From positions 218,790 through 282,789 of the forward strand of contig VWPU01009473.1 of NCBI GenBank assembly GCA_013398955.1: DNA of 64,000 bases, read 5' to 3'. The position numbers were made by a program, and so were the translations under genes. The stretch is from Callaeas wilsoni (taxonomy: Eukaryota; Chordata; Aves; Passeriformes; Callaeidae). Under the pieces are notes generated by a model. That model had not been told where the DNA came from. It saw nothing but the letters and a program-made list of their open reading frames with translations, and did not search any database. Of the stretch, positions 63,604-64,000 are shown piece by piece; the first letter of the stretch is position 1, and every line of letters begins with the position of its first letter.

Positions 63604-64000
63604 GCGGCTTTATCCTCCGAGCGTGGAGTAACAGCCCTCTGTTATTTGTGTGAAGCTTTAGCAGGAGACAATGCCTTTCTGGAACCTCGCTGGGGGCCGG
63701 AGCAGGCACCGCACACCTGACCGATCGCAGGCTCTCCGTGCTTTGGCTCAGCGTTACCCGCGGGCCGCTGGCAAGAGCCAAACCCGACGCCTGCCCCGCG
63801 GCTTTCTGTGACAAGGTGCGAACGTGTTTCTGTTGCCAGCACGTTTAGCGCTGCAAAACTCGTCAGAGAGCTAAAAGGGCGCCTTATACGTTAATTTTGG
63901 AGGTTTGCCCGTCTAAACTCTCACTCCCGGCGCCGGGCGCCTCCGCCCGCCGCAGCGGCTCCGGCGGGACTCCGGCCGCGGCGGAACCCGGCCCGCGGGA
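63604..64000. promoter_or_regulatory. Left edge of a CpG island, probable host-gene promoter
   Basis: CpG dinucleotides become frequent from about 63604. They are extremely dense in the last 100 bases (GGCGCCGGGCGCC, GCCGCGGCGG). This is the only such stretch of any length in the window besides the small patch at 36850-37030. In bird genomes such islands usually mark promoters. The direction of transcription cannot be told. The 113-codon minus-strand frame 63473-63814 begins with TTG, not ATG, and continues into AT-rich DNA, so I do not call it coding. Confidence 0.8.

Noticed and set aside
63473..63814. 113-codon minus-strand frame at the CpG island as a first exon
   Set aside because: It begins with TTG, not ATG, and runs from GC-rich into AT-rich DNA without a recognisable domain or a convincing splice donor.
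1..64000. CRISPR arrays, bacterial operons, tRNA or rRNA genes
   Set aside because: No regularly spaced repeats, no gene packing, no ribosomal signatures and no tRNA-like box A/box B pair were seen; the window is vertebrate nuclear DNA.

Overview
This window looks like a gene-poor, AT-rich stretch of a bird nuclear genome, most likely a passerine. The main evidence is a set of seven CR1 LINE 3' fragments, including the avian-style tails ending in repeated ATTCTATG or ATTCTGAG octamers. With them is a varied set of avian endogenous-retrovirus LTRs. Several of these have recognisable TG...CA-type termini and intact or near-intact target-site duplications (TSDs) of 4 or 5 bp. Nothing resembles bacterial or phage organisation. 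The long open reading frames are few, AT-driven, often lack an ATG start, and mostly fall in repeats. No complete protein-coding gene, tRNA, rRNA or CRISPR array was found.

Layout. Positions 1-6674 are plain AT-rich non-coding DNA. Positions 6675-9277 hold LTR material: a full ERVK-like LTR carrying a GAGT microsatellite, a possible second LTR, and a complete ERVL-like LTR on the minus strand with a perfect 5-bp TSD. A CR1 tail lies at 10986-11184, followed by an unassigned cysteine-containing open segment with an exon-like acceptor (11676-11906, minus). A decayed endogenous-retrovirus gag remnant lies at about 15960-16950. A long pyrimidine/T tract (18088-18159) and a CR1 3' end (18425-18822) follow. 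Positions 18.8-30.8 kb are almost featureless apart from one minus-strand CR1. Positions 30.8-38.9 kb are the densest repeat zone, with CR1 stubs, four LTRs or LTR pieces and a CpG-rich retroviral-like fragment. Positions 41979-42785 hold an LTR directly beside an older minus-strand CR1. Positions 42.8-59.4 kb are AT-rich with microsatellites and a few candidate conserved non-coding patches. A third copy of the 4-bp-TSD LTR family sits at 59426-59872.

The last 400 bases rise sharply in CpG and form the edge of a CpG island running off the right end. This is the only strong sign of a nearby host gene; the window is probably its upstream intergenic DNA or a long intron. No genes could be assembled into a pathway here. 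The clearest result is the set of three copies of one LTR family, each bounded by a 9-bp terminal inverted repeat and 4-bp TSDs (two perfect, one with a single mismatch). No previously undescribed functional system was identified.
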